Notes: generated by a model from the sequence alone, not told the origin. Shown: positions 7,077-14,945, counted from the stretch's first letter. The stretch is 15,792 nt of DNA from Sedimentisphaerales bacterium (GCA_030630905.1 DAOVMB010000011.1:1-15792); one strand, 5' to 3'. Made by a program: numbers and translations.

Positions 7077-8756
7077 TTATTTTACAAATTGCTCTACGAA
7101 GTACCTGGGCGTCAACGGCTCGCCGGTTGCGCGTTCGATCATATCGTTCCAGTGATACAGGGCGCCTGGGCCAAGGACTTTCTCGCGCAGATAATCGCCG
7201 AGGACTTTCTCGCCCACATAGCTTACATCGCGGCCCGATTCAAGCTTAAAGACTTCGTGAATAATGTGGTGGTGCAGTTGAGAGGCCAACAATTCACCCA
7301 TCATGTAATTGTGATAATAACATGGCGCCGTGGTGAAATGCAGTTTGGAAGCCCAGCCGGCGTCAACAGGACCCGGCGGTCTTTTGACAAATTGATATTT
7401 TTCAACAAGCTGCCACCACAGGTTATTCAAATCCTGATCGGGATCGGCGTAAAGCTGCTTTTCAAAGTTGTACATAACCAAAGCCCAGCGGGCAAAAAGA
7501 ACCTGTTGAAAGCGCAGGTATTTCTTGCTGACCTCTTCAATCTCCATTCGTTCTTTCTTAGACAGATCGAGCATCTCCTGCATCCAGGCGGCATTGCGGC
7601 TCAACCGACCGAAAAACATCGCTATCGCCTCGGTGGTAAAACTGTGGGCCGGCTCCCTGAGCAGCCAGGGCTCATTACGATCGTGATATTTGCTGTAAAT
7701 CGCATGACCCAATTCGTGCAATATAGTCTCCATCCAGCGTTCGGTGTTTTGAAGATTGCACAAAATACGAACATCCCCCCGCCGGTCTATATCATGGCTG
7801 AAAGCGTGTGGATATTTACCTTCACGATCGTACAAATCACTCTTTGCGAGGATGTCATCCACAGGCAGGGCGACTCCGGCGTAATATTTTTCCGCCAATT
7901 CTTTAATGTCCTTGTCCTTATAATAGAGGTCCAAATCCTGGTCATAAACCAGCGGGGTCCTTTGAAAGAAAGGATCATGATAATGCCACGGCATCAAATC
8001 CCCTGTGGCAATGTCGTAACTGTCCGCCAGAATGATATCCAGCTCATTCTTCATCCGGGCGAATGGTTCGGTTGTCAACTCACAAAGCTCATCGAAAATG
8101 CGGTCGAGCTCTTTCACATTCTGCTGGCCCGTGACGATGGTAAGAGTATGATAATTGTCAAAGCCAACTTTTCGTGCCGCCTCGTTACGCAGCTTGACCA
8201 GCTTGATGAGATCGGCAAAAATCACATTTCCCACCTGTTTGCTGGCCTTCCATGCCAGTTCCCTTTTACGGCAGTCTTTTTCCGTTGTCAGGATGATATA
8301 GATGTCACTCATGGTGACTTTTTTGCCGTCCATGGTGCCGCGAAAGCTGTTGTACTTTTCCTGTATCTTGCCGTCCAGGCCAACTATTTCTTTTAGCAGG
8401 TCCGGCTCCACCTGGTTCGGCAGGTAAGCGTAGTACAATTTGTCCAACTGCCGGGCCAGCCTGGCATTTTTAATCCGGCCGGATTCTTTTATGTCCCTGA
8501 TAAAGGCGAAGTCCTGAGGATCGCTGTAGAGCCGGCTTATCTCAAGCTGTAATTCGCTGAGTCTGCCATAATCTTCCGCCTTGCCTGTCGTGGAAGCATC
8601 CCAATAGGCAAGATTCGCCTCTTTTGTCAAAGGTTCTACTTTTGCGACATGAAATTCGATAAACCGTTCCAATTGCCCCTGCCTGGCGGTGGGCCCACAG
8701 CCGGCAAGAAAAACAACTGCAACAAACACAGTGAGCAAAGCCAATATTCTCTCCAT
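7077..8756 (-). CDS. M2 (angiotensin-converting-enzyme-like) metallopeptidase, lipoprotein
   Basis: The 559-residue protein starts with a lipoprotein signal (MERILALLTVFVAVVFLAGC; lipobox L17-A-G-C20), so it should be lipid-anchored outside the cytoplasmic membrane. The zinc site is HELGH (H347, E348, H351) plus E376 in TTEAIAMFFGR, the gluzincin layout of M2 peptidases. The C-terminus (ATGEPLTPRYFVEQF) also matches M2 enzymes. These typically release C-terminal dipeptides from peptides. A GGAG ribosome binding site lies 7 bases before ATG 8756. The gene is first of a group with the symporter (63 bases downstream) and the Xaa-Pro aminopeptidase. It lies 164 bases downstream of the glycyl radical enzyme gene, with a palindromic repeat in that gap. 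M3 peptidases also carry HExxH, but the E376 context and the C-terminus favour M2. Confidence 0.92.
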   Translation of the reverse strand: MERILALLTVFVAVVFLAGCGPTARQGQLERFIEFHVAKVEPLTKEANLAYWDASTTGKAEDYGRLSELQLEISRLYSDPQDFAFIRDIKESGRIKNARLARQLDKLYYAYLPNQVEPDLLKEIVGLDGKIQEKYNSFRGTMDGKKVTMSDIYIILTTEKDCRKRELAWKASKQVGNVIFADLIKLVKLRNEAARKVGFDNYHTLTIVTGQQNVKELDRIFDELCELTTEPFARMKNELDIILADSYDIATGDLMPWHYHDPFFQRTPLVYDQDLDLYYKDKDIKELAEKYYAGVALPVDDILAKSDLYDREGKYPHAFSHDIDRRGDVRILCNLQNTERWMETILHELGHAIYSKYHDRNEPWLLREPAHSFTTEAIAMFFGRLSRNAAWMQEMLDLSKKERMEIEEVSKKYLRFQQVLFARWALVMYNFEKQLYADPDQDLNNLWWQLVEKYQFVKRPPGPVDAGWASKLHFTTAPCYYHNYMMGELLASQLHHHIIHEVFKLESGRDVSYVGEKVLGDYLREKVLGPGALYHWNDMIERATGEPLTPRYFVEQFVK

Positions 8757-8806
8757 AATAAGTCTCCACGTCAGAAAAGGAAAAAGTCAAAAGGTAAAAA
8801 AAGCAC

Positions 8807-8881
8807 GTAGGGTGGGGCTCTGCCCCACCGTTGATGTTTATATGTCAAAGAATTCGATCGGTGGGCCAAGGCCCACCCTAC
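8807..8881. repeat. Palindromic repeat, family B copy 1
   Basis: The ends GTAGGGTG and CACCCTAC are perfect inverted repeats. Each arm is itself a hairpin: GGTGGGGC-TCT-GCCCCACC (8811-8829) and GGTGGGCC-AA-GGCCCACC (8860-8877). An AT-rich core separates them. It lies between the glycyl radical enzyme stop and the M2 peptidase start. The same ends and layout recur at 12233-12300. It could also act as a transcript-end hairpin for the glycyl radical enzyme operon. Confidence 0.85.
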
Positions 8882-8920
8882 ATTTACTCAGAACGCAGCA
8901 CACAGTACGCAGAACGAGTT

Positions 8921-11284
8921 TTACAGTGACTGCTGTTCGGTGCGGGTAATAATTTCGTTTTGCAGGTCCCTGCCGACATCTACAAAGTAATCGCTGTAAC
9001 CTGCGACTCTTACGATCAGATCGCGGTGCCGTTCGGGATTCTGCTGGGCCTTCCTTAGCATTTCGGCGTCAATAACATTGAACTGGACATGATGGCCGTC
9101 GAGCTTGAAGTAAGACCTGATCAGATGAAGAAGTTTCTCGATGCCTTCGCCGGCGAGCACCTGCGGATTGAATTTCATATTCAACAAAGTTCCACCGGTG
9201 CGTGCGTGATCGATTCTGGCCGCCGACTTGAAAACGGCGGTCGGACCTTTCGTATCGGCGCCCTGGGTCGGCGAAATACCTTCTGAGACCGTCTCGCCGG
9301 CTTTTCTGCCGTTCGGAAGGGCGCCAATAACAGAGCCAAAATAAATATGTACCGTTGTAGGGAGAAGATTCACACGATACTTGCCGCCCTTGGTATTTGG
9401 GCGACCGTTAAGCAGATCGTAGTAAACGTTAAATACTTCTTCGGCGATGCCGTCCGCGTAATCATCGTCGTTACCGTATTTTGGTGTATTGTAGAGCAAT
9501 TTCTGCTGCAGGTGTTCATATCCCTCAAAATCAGCCTGCATCGCTTTTAGTAATTCGTCCATCGAGATGTTCTGCTCATCGAAAACATGATACTTCACCG
9601 CCGCCAGCGCATCGGTTAACGTACCGATACCAACGCCCTGGATGTAAGTTGGATTATATCTCGCTCCACCGTTGTGGTAATCGAGCCCGCTGGCGATGCA
9701 GTCATCCATCATAATAGACATGAAGGGAGCGGGCATGTAATTTGCGTAGAGCCTTTCGATGATATTGTTGCCCTTGATTTTCAGGTCGATAAAATACTCA
9801 AGCTGCTGCCTGTACGCATCCATTAGCTGCCGATTAGAATCGAACTTGCGGGCGTCACCGGTTCGAGGCCCCACCTGCTCGCCCGAATTCGGATCAACGC
9901 CGTCGTTGCAGGCAAGTTCGAAAATCTTGGGCCAGTTAATGTAGCCTGTAAGGGTGCAGCTTTCCTTGCCGAACGAGCTGATCGTCACGCAGCCGCTGGG
10001 ACCGCCGGTACGGGCATCCGTCATATTCTTGCCGTCCTGGAGCATTTCCTTAATGATGACATCGGTGTTGAAGACGGAAGGCTGCCCGAATCCGGTACGA
10101 ATTACTTCGCAGGCGCGCTTCAGGAACCGGTCGGGATTCCTCATGCTGACTTGAATGCAGGAGCTTGGCTGGATCAAGCGCATCTCTTCGACCACGTCCA
10201 GCATCATATATGAAATATCGTTGACCGCATCGCTGCCATCGGCCGGCTTTACTCCGCCAATGTTAATCAACGCAAAATCGGTGTAGGTTCCACTTTGTTC
10301 CTCGGTAACTCCAACTTTCGGCGGAGCGGGCTGGTTATTGAACTTTATCCAAAAACATTGCAGCAGCTCTATAGCTTGTTCATCTGTTAAATTTCCTTCC
10401 TGCCGGCCTTTTTCGTAAAACGGCAGCAGATGCTGGTCGAGACGGCCCGGATTGAAGGAGTCCCATGTATTCAGTTCCGTAATCACGGACAAATGTACGA
10501 ACCAGTACGACTGCAATGCTTCCCGGAAATTACGCGGCGCATTAGCCGGCACGTGCGAACAGACCTCGGCGATCCGTTCCAATTCACCGCGGCGAACAGG
10601 ATCGGTTTGTTGCTGTGCAAGCTGTATCGCCTTTTCGGCGTGCCTTTGAGCGAAGGTAATGACAGCATCGGCACAGATATCCATCGCCTGATATTCCTGG
10701 TCCTTTTCATAAGCGCGAGGATCGTTGAAATAGTCGAGGTTTCTCCGGTTTTCCGCAATTTCATGTTTGAATTGCAGCATACCTTTGCGATAAATCTTGT
10801 CGTCAAGAATGGCGTGGCCGGGGGCACGCTGTTCCATAAACTCGGTGAATACTCCGGCATTAAAAGCCTGGTGCCACTTTTCTTCCATTGAGGCGAAGAG
10901 TTTTTCCCGCAGGGTTTTACCGGTCCAGAAGGGAATGATTCTCTCGCTGTAGATATTTCTAACTTCTTGTGAAACCACAAATGGAGTTCTTTCCCGGCTG
11001 TCGAGAATGTGCAGGTCTTCCATAGAATGGCAGCATAGCTCGGGATAAGTCGGCGTAGCTTTCGGTGCCGGACCGCGCTCGCCGACAATCAATTCGCCAT
11101 CGTTAATACATATTGTTTTGTTCTCCATTAGGTGCCTAAACGACAGGGCACGGCAGACTGCAACAGATTCGCGCTGGGGAATGTCGCTCTGGTAGAAATC
11201 GGTTATTAGCTCCGCCCGTTCGGTTGAAATATACGGCCGGGTCTCAACACTTTCTTTTCGTAGTTTTTCTACTCTTTCATTCAT
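8921..11284 (-). CDS. Glycyl radical enzyme, HypD (4-hydroxyproline dehydratase)-like, with atypical active site
   Basis: This is a 787-residue glycyl radical enzyme. The glycyl radical loop is RVAGYSDYF with Gly762 as radical site, and Cys432 (GGPSGCVT) is the catalytic thiyl residue. Overall it reads like trans-4-hydroxy-L-proline dehydratase: SGTYTDF (S331, D336), H157, D275, Y448 in LTGYIN, and the stretches ARYNPTYIQGVGIGT and PKYGNDDDYAD. From memory these match HypD substrate-pocket positions. The exception is residue 434: HypD and most glycyl radical eliminases have GCVE, and here it is GCVT (confirmed base by base at 9983-9991). Loss of the catalytic Glu makes simple dehydration doubtful. 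I chose ATG 11284 rather than TTG 11299 because GGAGG precedes the ATG by 8 bases. Only 4 bases separate the activase stop from this start, so the two are co-transcribed and coupled. The enzyme is cytoplasmic and oxygen-sensitive, pointing to anaerobic metabolism. Confidence 0.9.
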   Translation of the reverse strand: MNERVEKLRKESVETRPYISTERAELITDFYQSDIPQRESVAVCRALSFRHLMENKTICINDGELIVGERGPAPKATPTYPELCCHSMEDLHILDSRERTPFVVSQEVRNIYSERIIPFWTGKTLREKLFASMEEKWHQAFNAGVFTEFMEQRAPGHAILDDKIYRKGMLQFKHEIAENRRNLDYFNDPRAYEKDQEYQAMDICADAVITFAQRHAEKAIQLAQQQTDPVRRGELERIAEVCSHVPANAPRNFREALQSYWFVHLSVITELNTWDSFNPGRLDQHLLPFYEKGRQEGNLTDEQAIELLQCFWIKFNNQPAPPKVGVTEEQSGTYTDFALINIGGVKPADGSDAVNDISYMMLDVVEEMRLIQPSSCIQVSMRNPDRFLKRACEVIRTGFGQPSVFNTDVIIKEMLQDGKNMTDARTGGPSGCVTISSFGKESCTLTGYINWPKIFELACNDGVDPNSGEQVGPRTGDARKFDSNRQLMDAYRQQLEYFIDLKIKGNNIIERLYANYMPAPFMSIMMDDCIASGLDYHNGGARYNPTYIQGVGIGTLTDALAAVKYHVFDEQNISMDELLKAMQADFEGYEHLQQKLLYNTPKYGNDDDYADGIAEEVFNVYYDLLNGRPNTKGGKYRVNLLPTTVHIYFGSVIGALPNGRKAGETVSEGISPTQGADTKGPTAVFKSAARIDHARTGGTLLNMKFNPQVLAGEGIEKLLHLIRSYFKLDGHHVQFNVIDAEMLRKAQQNPERHRDLIVRVAGYSDYFVDVGRDLQNEIITRTEQQSL

Positions 11285-11288
11285 ATCA

Positions 11289-12221
11289 CTAACCTCCAAT
11301 GTTTACTTCGAATACGTACTTGCTCAGATTCTGTGCTATCGAACTCATTTGCTCCTCATCGGGAGTCTCAATCCGCATGGATTTAATCTCGTCCATGAGT
11401 CGAGCCGATTTTTCCATCCCCCCACGATTAAAGGGCAGGATGTCTATCCTGCCGACTCCCGTCAGCGACGCCGCAAATTTACCGGTTGCTTCGATATTCT
11501 CCGGGTTGTCATTGAAGCCGGGAATGATCGGTATCCTGATTACGATTTTATTATCCGCCTGCGAGATTCGCCTGATATTTTCCAGAATCAACTTATTTCC
11601 TACGCCGGTAAAACGTTCGTGCATTTCATTGTTTATATGTTTGAGGTCGCAAAGAAACAGATCGGCCCTTTCGGCAACCGATTCGGCAATCTCCGGCTCC
11701 GCGTAACAACTCGTATCCACCGCCGTATGTATATTCAGCGCCCGGCATTGATTCAGCAGAGCCAGGAGAAAGTCCGGTTGCATTAGTGGTTCGCCACCGG
11801 AGAACGTGCCACCGCCGCCGGACTGGTCGTAGAATATGACATCTCGTCCAACTTCGGCCATGACCTCGTTAACGGCCATCTCCCGCCCAATGATCTGCCT
11901 GGCGCCTGCCAAACAAACATCCACACATCGGCCGCATAGTACACATTTCTCCACGTCTGTTACAGGACGGTTTTCAACAAGCGAAACAGCCTCATGTGGA
12001 CACGCCTCTACGCATTGACCGCATCCGAGACATCGGCCCTCGCGAAGTCCGATCTCGATATGGGCCTTCCAGCTTTCCGGATTATGACACCACAGGCATT
12101 GCAATGGACAGCCTTTGAAAAACACCGTTGAACGAATTCCCGGGCCGTCATGTATGGCGTACTTCTTAATATCGAATACAAGTCCCTTTGTCTCTAATTC
12201 CGATTGCGTGCTTTGGTGCAT
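11289..12221 (-). CDS. Glycyl radical enzyme activating protein (radical SAM)
   Basis: The 310-residue activase uses S-adenosylmethionine and a [4Fe-4S] cluster to form the glycyl radical on its partner. The radical SAM motif is C38-x3-C42-x2-C45 (FKGCPLQCLWCHN). It is followed by two ferredoxin-type cluster motifs, CLGCGQCVEACP (C64, C67, C70, C74) and CVLCGRCVDVC (C93, C96, C99, C103), as in activases of the eliminase-type glycyl radical enzymes; PFL activase itself lacks them. SGGGGTFSGGEPL (134-146) contains the SAM-binding GGE. It lies directly upstream of its presumed partner, and the SD for the partner (GGAGG) is within its last codons. ATG 12221 has no visible ribosome binding site. 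A family B repeat ends 11 bases upstream, and may have displaced the original leader. Confidence 0.94.
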   Translation of the reverse strand: MHQSTQSELETKGLVFDIKKYAIHDGPGIRSTVFFKGCPLQCLWCHNPESWKAHIEIGLREGRCLGCGQCVEACPHEAVSLVENRPVTDVEKCVLCGRCVDVCLAGARQIIGREMAVNEVMAEVGRDVIFYDQSGGGGTFSGGEPLMQPDFLLALLNQCRALNIHTAVDTSCYAEPEIAESVAERADLFLCDLKHINNEMHERFTGVGNKLILENIRRISQADNKIVIRIPIIPGFNDNPENIEATGKFAASLTGVGRIDILPFNRGGMEKSARLMDEIKSMRIETPDEEQMSSIAQNLSKYVFEVNIGG

Positions 12222-12232
12222 ATTAAAAGTAA

Positions 12233-12300
12233 GTAGGGTGCGAAATTTCGCACCATTTAATTATATCGATAATAAATTGGTGCGATACATCGCACCCTAC
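12233..12300. repeat. Palindromic repeat, family B copy 2
   Basis: The ends GTAGGGTGCG and CGCACCCTAC are perfect inverted repeats. The left arm is a perfect 18-base palindrome (12237-12254) and the right arm a hairpin with 8-bp stem and 2-base loop (12279-12296). The core is AT-rich. The layout matches 8807-8881, with different inner arm sequence. It lies immediately upstream of the activase start codon. Confidence 0.85.
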
Positions 12301-12304
12301 CATC

Positions 12305-12333
12305 AGGATACCAAATCCTGCCGTAAAAAGCAA
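12305..12333 (-). promoter_or_regulatory. Candidate promoter of the activase-glycyl radical enzyme operon
   Basis: On the minus strand, TTGCTT (12333-12328) is followed after 17 bases by TATCCT (12310-12305). Transcription would start near 12298, at the edge of the family B repeat. The leader RNA would then consist almost entirely of that repeat. The -10 hexamer is a 4/6 match, so this is moderate evidence. Confidence 0.45.
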
Positions 12334-12383
12334 TTACCTTGATTGCTGTTTGGCAAATCCCCTGTTGATTGAAGGAGATGGCG

Positions 12384-12417
12384 GCAAAAGAAAACCCCCG
12401 GCGGCAAACCGGGGGTT
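12384..12417 (-). terminator. Intrinsic terminator of the isomerase/epimerase gene
   Basis: On the minus strand, a 9-bp stem AACCCCCGG/CCGGGGGTT (12393-12401/12409-12417) with a 7-base loop is followed by a T-rich run (TTTTCTTTT). It begins 28 bases beyond the stop codon at 12446, a standard rho-independent layout. Confidence 0.85.
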
Positions 12418-12445
12418 GAGTAAATACTTTTGGAACGGAAGAAGG

Positions 12446-13327
12446 TTACGCCGGGCGGATTTTTCTGAAGTTCTTGTAACATAGCTCGACGGTCTTCAGC
12501 GGAGGATAGACGTCTTTTTCTTCTTCGATGATGTACCACTTGGTGCCGCCAATGGTCTCGCAGAGATTGAGCAGCTCTTCCCAGGGGATGTCGCCTTCTC
12601 CGAAGATGGCGTTCTTATTTGTGGCGGAGTATTCCTTCAGATGGACGGTGACGGCCCGGCCGGGGTAGCGCTTCAAATAGGGGATCATGTCTCCACCGCC
12701 GTGCATGGCGTTGCCTGTATCGAACTGCATGATAACGTCCTTGCGCGTGCCGCCGAAGAAGATATCCCACGGGACCTGGCCATCGACAGGTTTGAATTCA
12801 TGCGAATGGTTGTGGTAACCAACCTGCATTTTGTGAGGTTCGACTTTTTCCGCCAGCTCATTGAACATATCGGCGGCGTTTTTCCAGCCTTCGACCGAGC
12901 CATACTTTTTCGGATCGAGCCAGGGAACTATCAGGTATTTATTGCCGATGATTTTATTGAACTCAATGGTCTTTGGCAAGTTGTCGCCGAGCAGCGTGTC
13001 GAGCTGGGCATGGGTGCCGCAGCATTTCAGGCCGTTGTCATCGAGCAGCTTGCGAAGGTCCGTTGCGCTATAGTCATAGTAGCCTGCGAATTCGACGCCC
13101 TGATAGCCAATGTCGGCGACGGCTGCAATTGTGGCCGGAAGATCCTTCTGACATTCCGTCCTGACGGAATACAATTGCAGACCCACCGGGATATTGCGCT
13201 TCGACTTTCCGAGCTTTAACTGTCCGTCACAGCCGGAGCCAACTGCACAGGCCGCTGCGATTGAAGCTGTGGTTGTCTTTAGAAACGTGCGGCGGGAAAG
13301 ATTCGGGCTTTTGTCTCTTGTATCCAT
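12446..13327 (-). CDS. Tat-exported sugar phosphate isomerase/epimerase-like TIM barrel protein
   Basis: The 293-residue protein has a twin-arginine signal (SRRTFLK, residues 11-17, then a hydrophobic stretch to about 32), so it is exported folded. A Cys at 33 is preceded by GSG, a poor lipobox, so lipidation is uncertain. The mature part belongs to the AP endonuclease 2/xylose isomerase-like superfamily. It starts at VGLQLYSVR and shows candidate metal ligands GVEF (E79), GYHNHSHEF (H172, H174), QFDTGN (D203), VHLKE (H229) and IIEEE (around E268). Such proteins isomerise or epimerise sugars, and Tat-signalled copies are common in planctomycetes; the substrate is unknown. ATG 13327 has an AGGTAAAGGA ribosome binding site. 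The gene stands alone, ending in a strong intrinsic terminator. Confidence 0.92.
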   Translation of the reverse strand: MDTRDKSPNLSRRTFLKTTTASIAAACAVGSGCDGQLKLGKSKRNIPVGLQLYSVRTECQKDLPATIAAVADIGYQGVEFAGYYDYSATDLRKLLDDNGLKCCGTHAQLDTLLGDNLPKTIEFNKIIGNKYLIVPWLDPKKYGSVEGWKNAADMFNELAEKVEPHKMQVGYHNHSHEFKPVDGQVPWDIFFGGTRKDVIMQFDTGNAMHGGGDMIPYLKRYPGRAVTVHLKEYSATNKNAIFGEGDIPWEELLNLCETIGGTKWYIIEEEKDVYPPLKTVELCYKNFRKIRPA

Positions 13328-13705
13328 AATCCTTTACCTCATTACATGATTTACAGCATATTCCGGAACAACAATTACACGCGATGGTTCCTTGTCAGTG
13401 TGATTGTAAGTCGATATCGGCCTTATGTCAAATGGAAAGGCTTTTCACAAGGCATGTGCTAAGTTGGACGGATTCAAAGGGTAATTCGGCAGGATTTTAT
13501 AGTTTTGCCGGGTGGAGTTATGTGTTATTATCTGGCAGTTTCGAGACAGGAAATAAAAGAAAGCAAGGTGTTATTCAAATGCAGATCGGATGAAATAATG
13601 CTTAAGGCCATCGACAGCCACTTGCAAATGCTGAATAATGTTGTATGATACAAGCGTTTTCTCGTTCACCATTTATTTCTGTAGAAGCTTAAACGGAACG
13701 TTTTT
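13328..13705. other. Divergent intergenic region between the isomerase-like gene and rho
   Basis: These 378 bases separate two divergent genes and should hold both promoters. One candidate for rho is listed separately. I see no clear promoter for the isomerase-like gene, no RNA gene and no repeat. A 69-codon open frame (13384-13593, plus) has no ribosome binding site or recognisable sequence. Confidence 0.5.
13622..13649 (+). promoter_or_regulatory. Candidate promoter for rho
   Basis: TTGCAA (13622-13627) and TATGAT (13644-13649) are separated by 16 bases. Transcription would start near 13656, leaving a leader of about 50 bases before the ATG at 13706. Confidence 0.45.
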
Positions 13706-14824
13706 ATGGCCGATACAATTACTGGAATATTGAAAAGTATCAAAAAACAGCAGTTCGCGATCAGAACAGCCGAACGTTCTTATCGACCAGGGTCGTCTGA
13801 AGTGATAGTGCAACCGGATATAGCTCGCCGCCTTGGGCTCACTAAAGGAGCAACCGTCACCGGCCAGATCGAACGAAAGAAAGGCCGGCGCAAACTGGTA
13901 TCTATCGAGTCGGTGGGAGGCATGGAACCGGAGGCCTTCCGCAAACGCCCGCGCTTTGCCGATCTGGTGGCAATCGATCCGCACGAACGATTTGACCTGG
14001 GCAGTTCCGGCCAGGAGAGCATGCGTATCGTCGATCTGATCGCGCCAATCGGCAAGGGCACACGCCAGTTGATCGTCTCGCCGCCCAAAGCGGGAAAGAC
14101 CGTTATCCTGGAACAAATCGTCCAGGCGATTCGGCAATGTTCCCCCCAAAGCCGTATCATCGTGCTGCTGGTGGATGAGCGGCCCGAGGAAGTTACCCAC
14201 TTTCGAAGGGCGGTAGAGGGGGCCGAAGTGGTGGCCAGCACGAGCGACCAAAGTGCAGATGAGCACGCAGAACTCGCCGAGCTGATGCTCGCCCATATAC
14301 AAACGGAACTGGAATGCGGCAGAGAGATAGTCCTGCTGATCGACAGTCTCACGCGAATGGGAAGGGCTTTCAACAACAGAATCCACAGGCGAGGCGCACC
14401 CCGCCGCCAGACTATGAGCGGCGGACTGGAAGCGGGAATCCTGGAAATCCCCCGCCGGCTCTTCGGGCTTGCGCGCAAAATTGAAAACGGAGGCTCCGCC
14501 ACCATCATCGCGACGTGCCTGATCAATACCGGCTCTCGAATGGATCAGCTTATTTTCGAAGAGTTCAAGGGTACGGGCAACAGCGAGATTGTTCTGGACC
14601 GCTCTCTGGCCGAGGCCAGAATCTTCCCTTCGATCGACATCCCGGCCAGCGGCACACGAAAGGAAGCCAAGCTCTACAGCAATGACGATACCCGCGGCCT
14701 GGCTACGCTCCGGCGTGTTTTGTCTAACTACGGATCCCGCGGGTCCATGGACTCTCTCTTCAAGCTGCTCAAGAAGTATCCTACAAACAAAGAGTTTCTG
14801 GAGAGTATGTCTGCCGGGATTTGA
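13706..14824 (+). CDS. rho: Transcription termination factor Rho (short form)
   Basis: The 372-residue protein is a hexameric RNA-dependent ATPase that ends transcription. The Walker A is VSPPKAGKT (124-132) and the Walker B is IVLLIDSLTR (208-217). LVDERPEEVT, the Q-loop region with QTMSGG, and TGSRMDQLIFEEFKGTGN with the following IFPSIDI are classic Rho. It is about 45 residues shorter than the 419-residue E. coli protein: the N-terminal helical domain is missing and the protein begins almost at the RNA-binding cold-shock-like domain (residues about 5-72). In that domain the usual GYGFLR segment is replaced by QQFAIRT, so primary RNA binding may differ. Only a weak GGA precedes the ATG. 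It could be a second Rho copy in this genome; the window cannot tell. Confidence 0.92.
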   Translation: MADTITGILKSIKKQQFAIRTAERSYRPGSSEVIVQPDIARRLGLTKGATVTGQIERKKGRRKLVSIESVGGMEPEAFRKRPRFADLVAIDPHERFDLGSSGQESMRIVDLIAPIGKGTRQLIVSPPKAGKTVILEQIVQAIRQCSPQSRIIVLLVDERPEEVTHFRRAVEGAEVVASTSDQSADEHAELAELMLAHIQTELECGREIVLLIDSLTRMGRAFNNRIHRRGAPRRQTMSGGLEAGILEIPRRLFGLARKIENGGSATIIATCLINTGSRMDQLIFEEFKGTGNSEIVLDRSLAEARIFPSIDIPASGTRKEAKLYSNDDTRGLATLRRVLSNYGSRGSMDSLFKLLKKYPTNKEFLESMSAGI

Positions 14825-14836
14825 TCGCCGGTGAAC

Positions 14837-14945
14837 CAATTTCCAGCCCAATACCACAACAACGCTAACTGTTTGCACGTCCATATATCCTTACTGTCAG
14901 AATAAATACGCAACACTTCCAACTCTATACCATACCTTTACAACT
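14837..14945 (+). terminator. C-rich, G-poor stretch after rho, possible Rho-dependent terminator
   Basis: From about 14841 to 14944 I count roughly 34 C and 8 G, with little obvious secondary structure. This is the composition of Rho utilisation (rut) sites, and no intrinsic terminator follows the gene. Rho ending its own transcript would be a simple autoregulatory arrangement. Composition alone is weak evidence. Confidence 0.35.

Noticed and set aside
7017..8396. 459-codon open frame on the plus strand over the M2 peptidase gene
   Set aside because: The other strand encodes the HELGH peptidase with a lipoprotein signal; this frame has no family resemblance.
8807..8881. CRISPR array or tRNA-like cloverleaf
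   Set aside because: There are only two inverted arms and no direct repeats with unique spacers, and no tRNA T-arm or CCA context is seen.
8882..8930. Short CAGAACGCAG/CAGTACGCAG direct repeats after family B copy 1
   Set aside because: Only two imperfect units are present over a few bases, too little to support a repeat family.
11285..11299. TTG start for the glycyl radical enzyme
   Set aside because: The TTG overlaps the GGAGG that serves the ATG at 11284.
13384..13593. Possible 69-residue small protein upstream of rho
   Set aside because: There is no ribosome binding site, no recognisable sequence and no neighbour linkage, and the region should carry promoters.
13673..14884. 403-codon open frame on the minus strand over rho
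   Set aside because: It is antisense to a clear Rho gene, shows no recognisable motif or ribosome binding site, and is explained by the base composition of the real frame.
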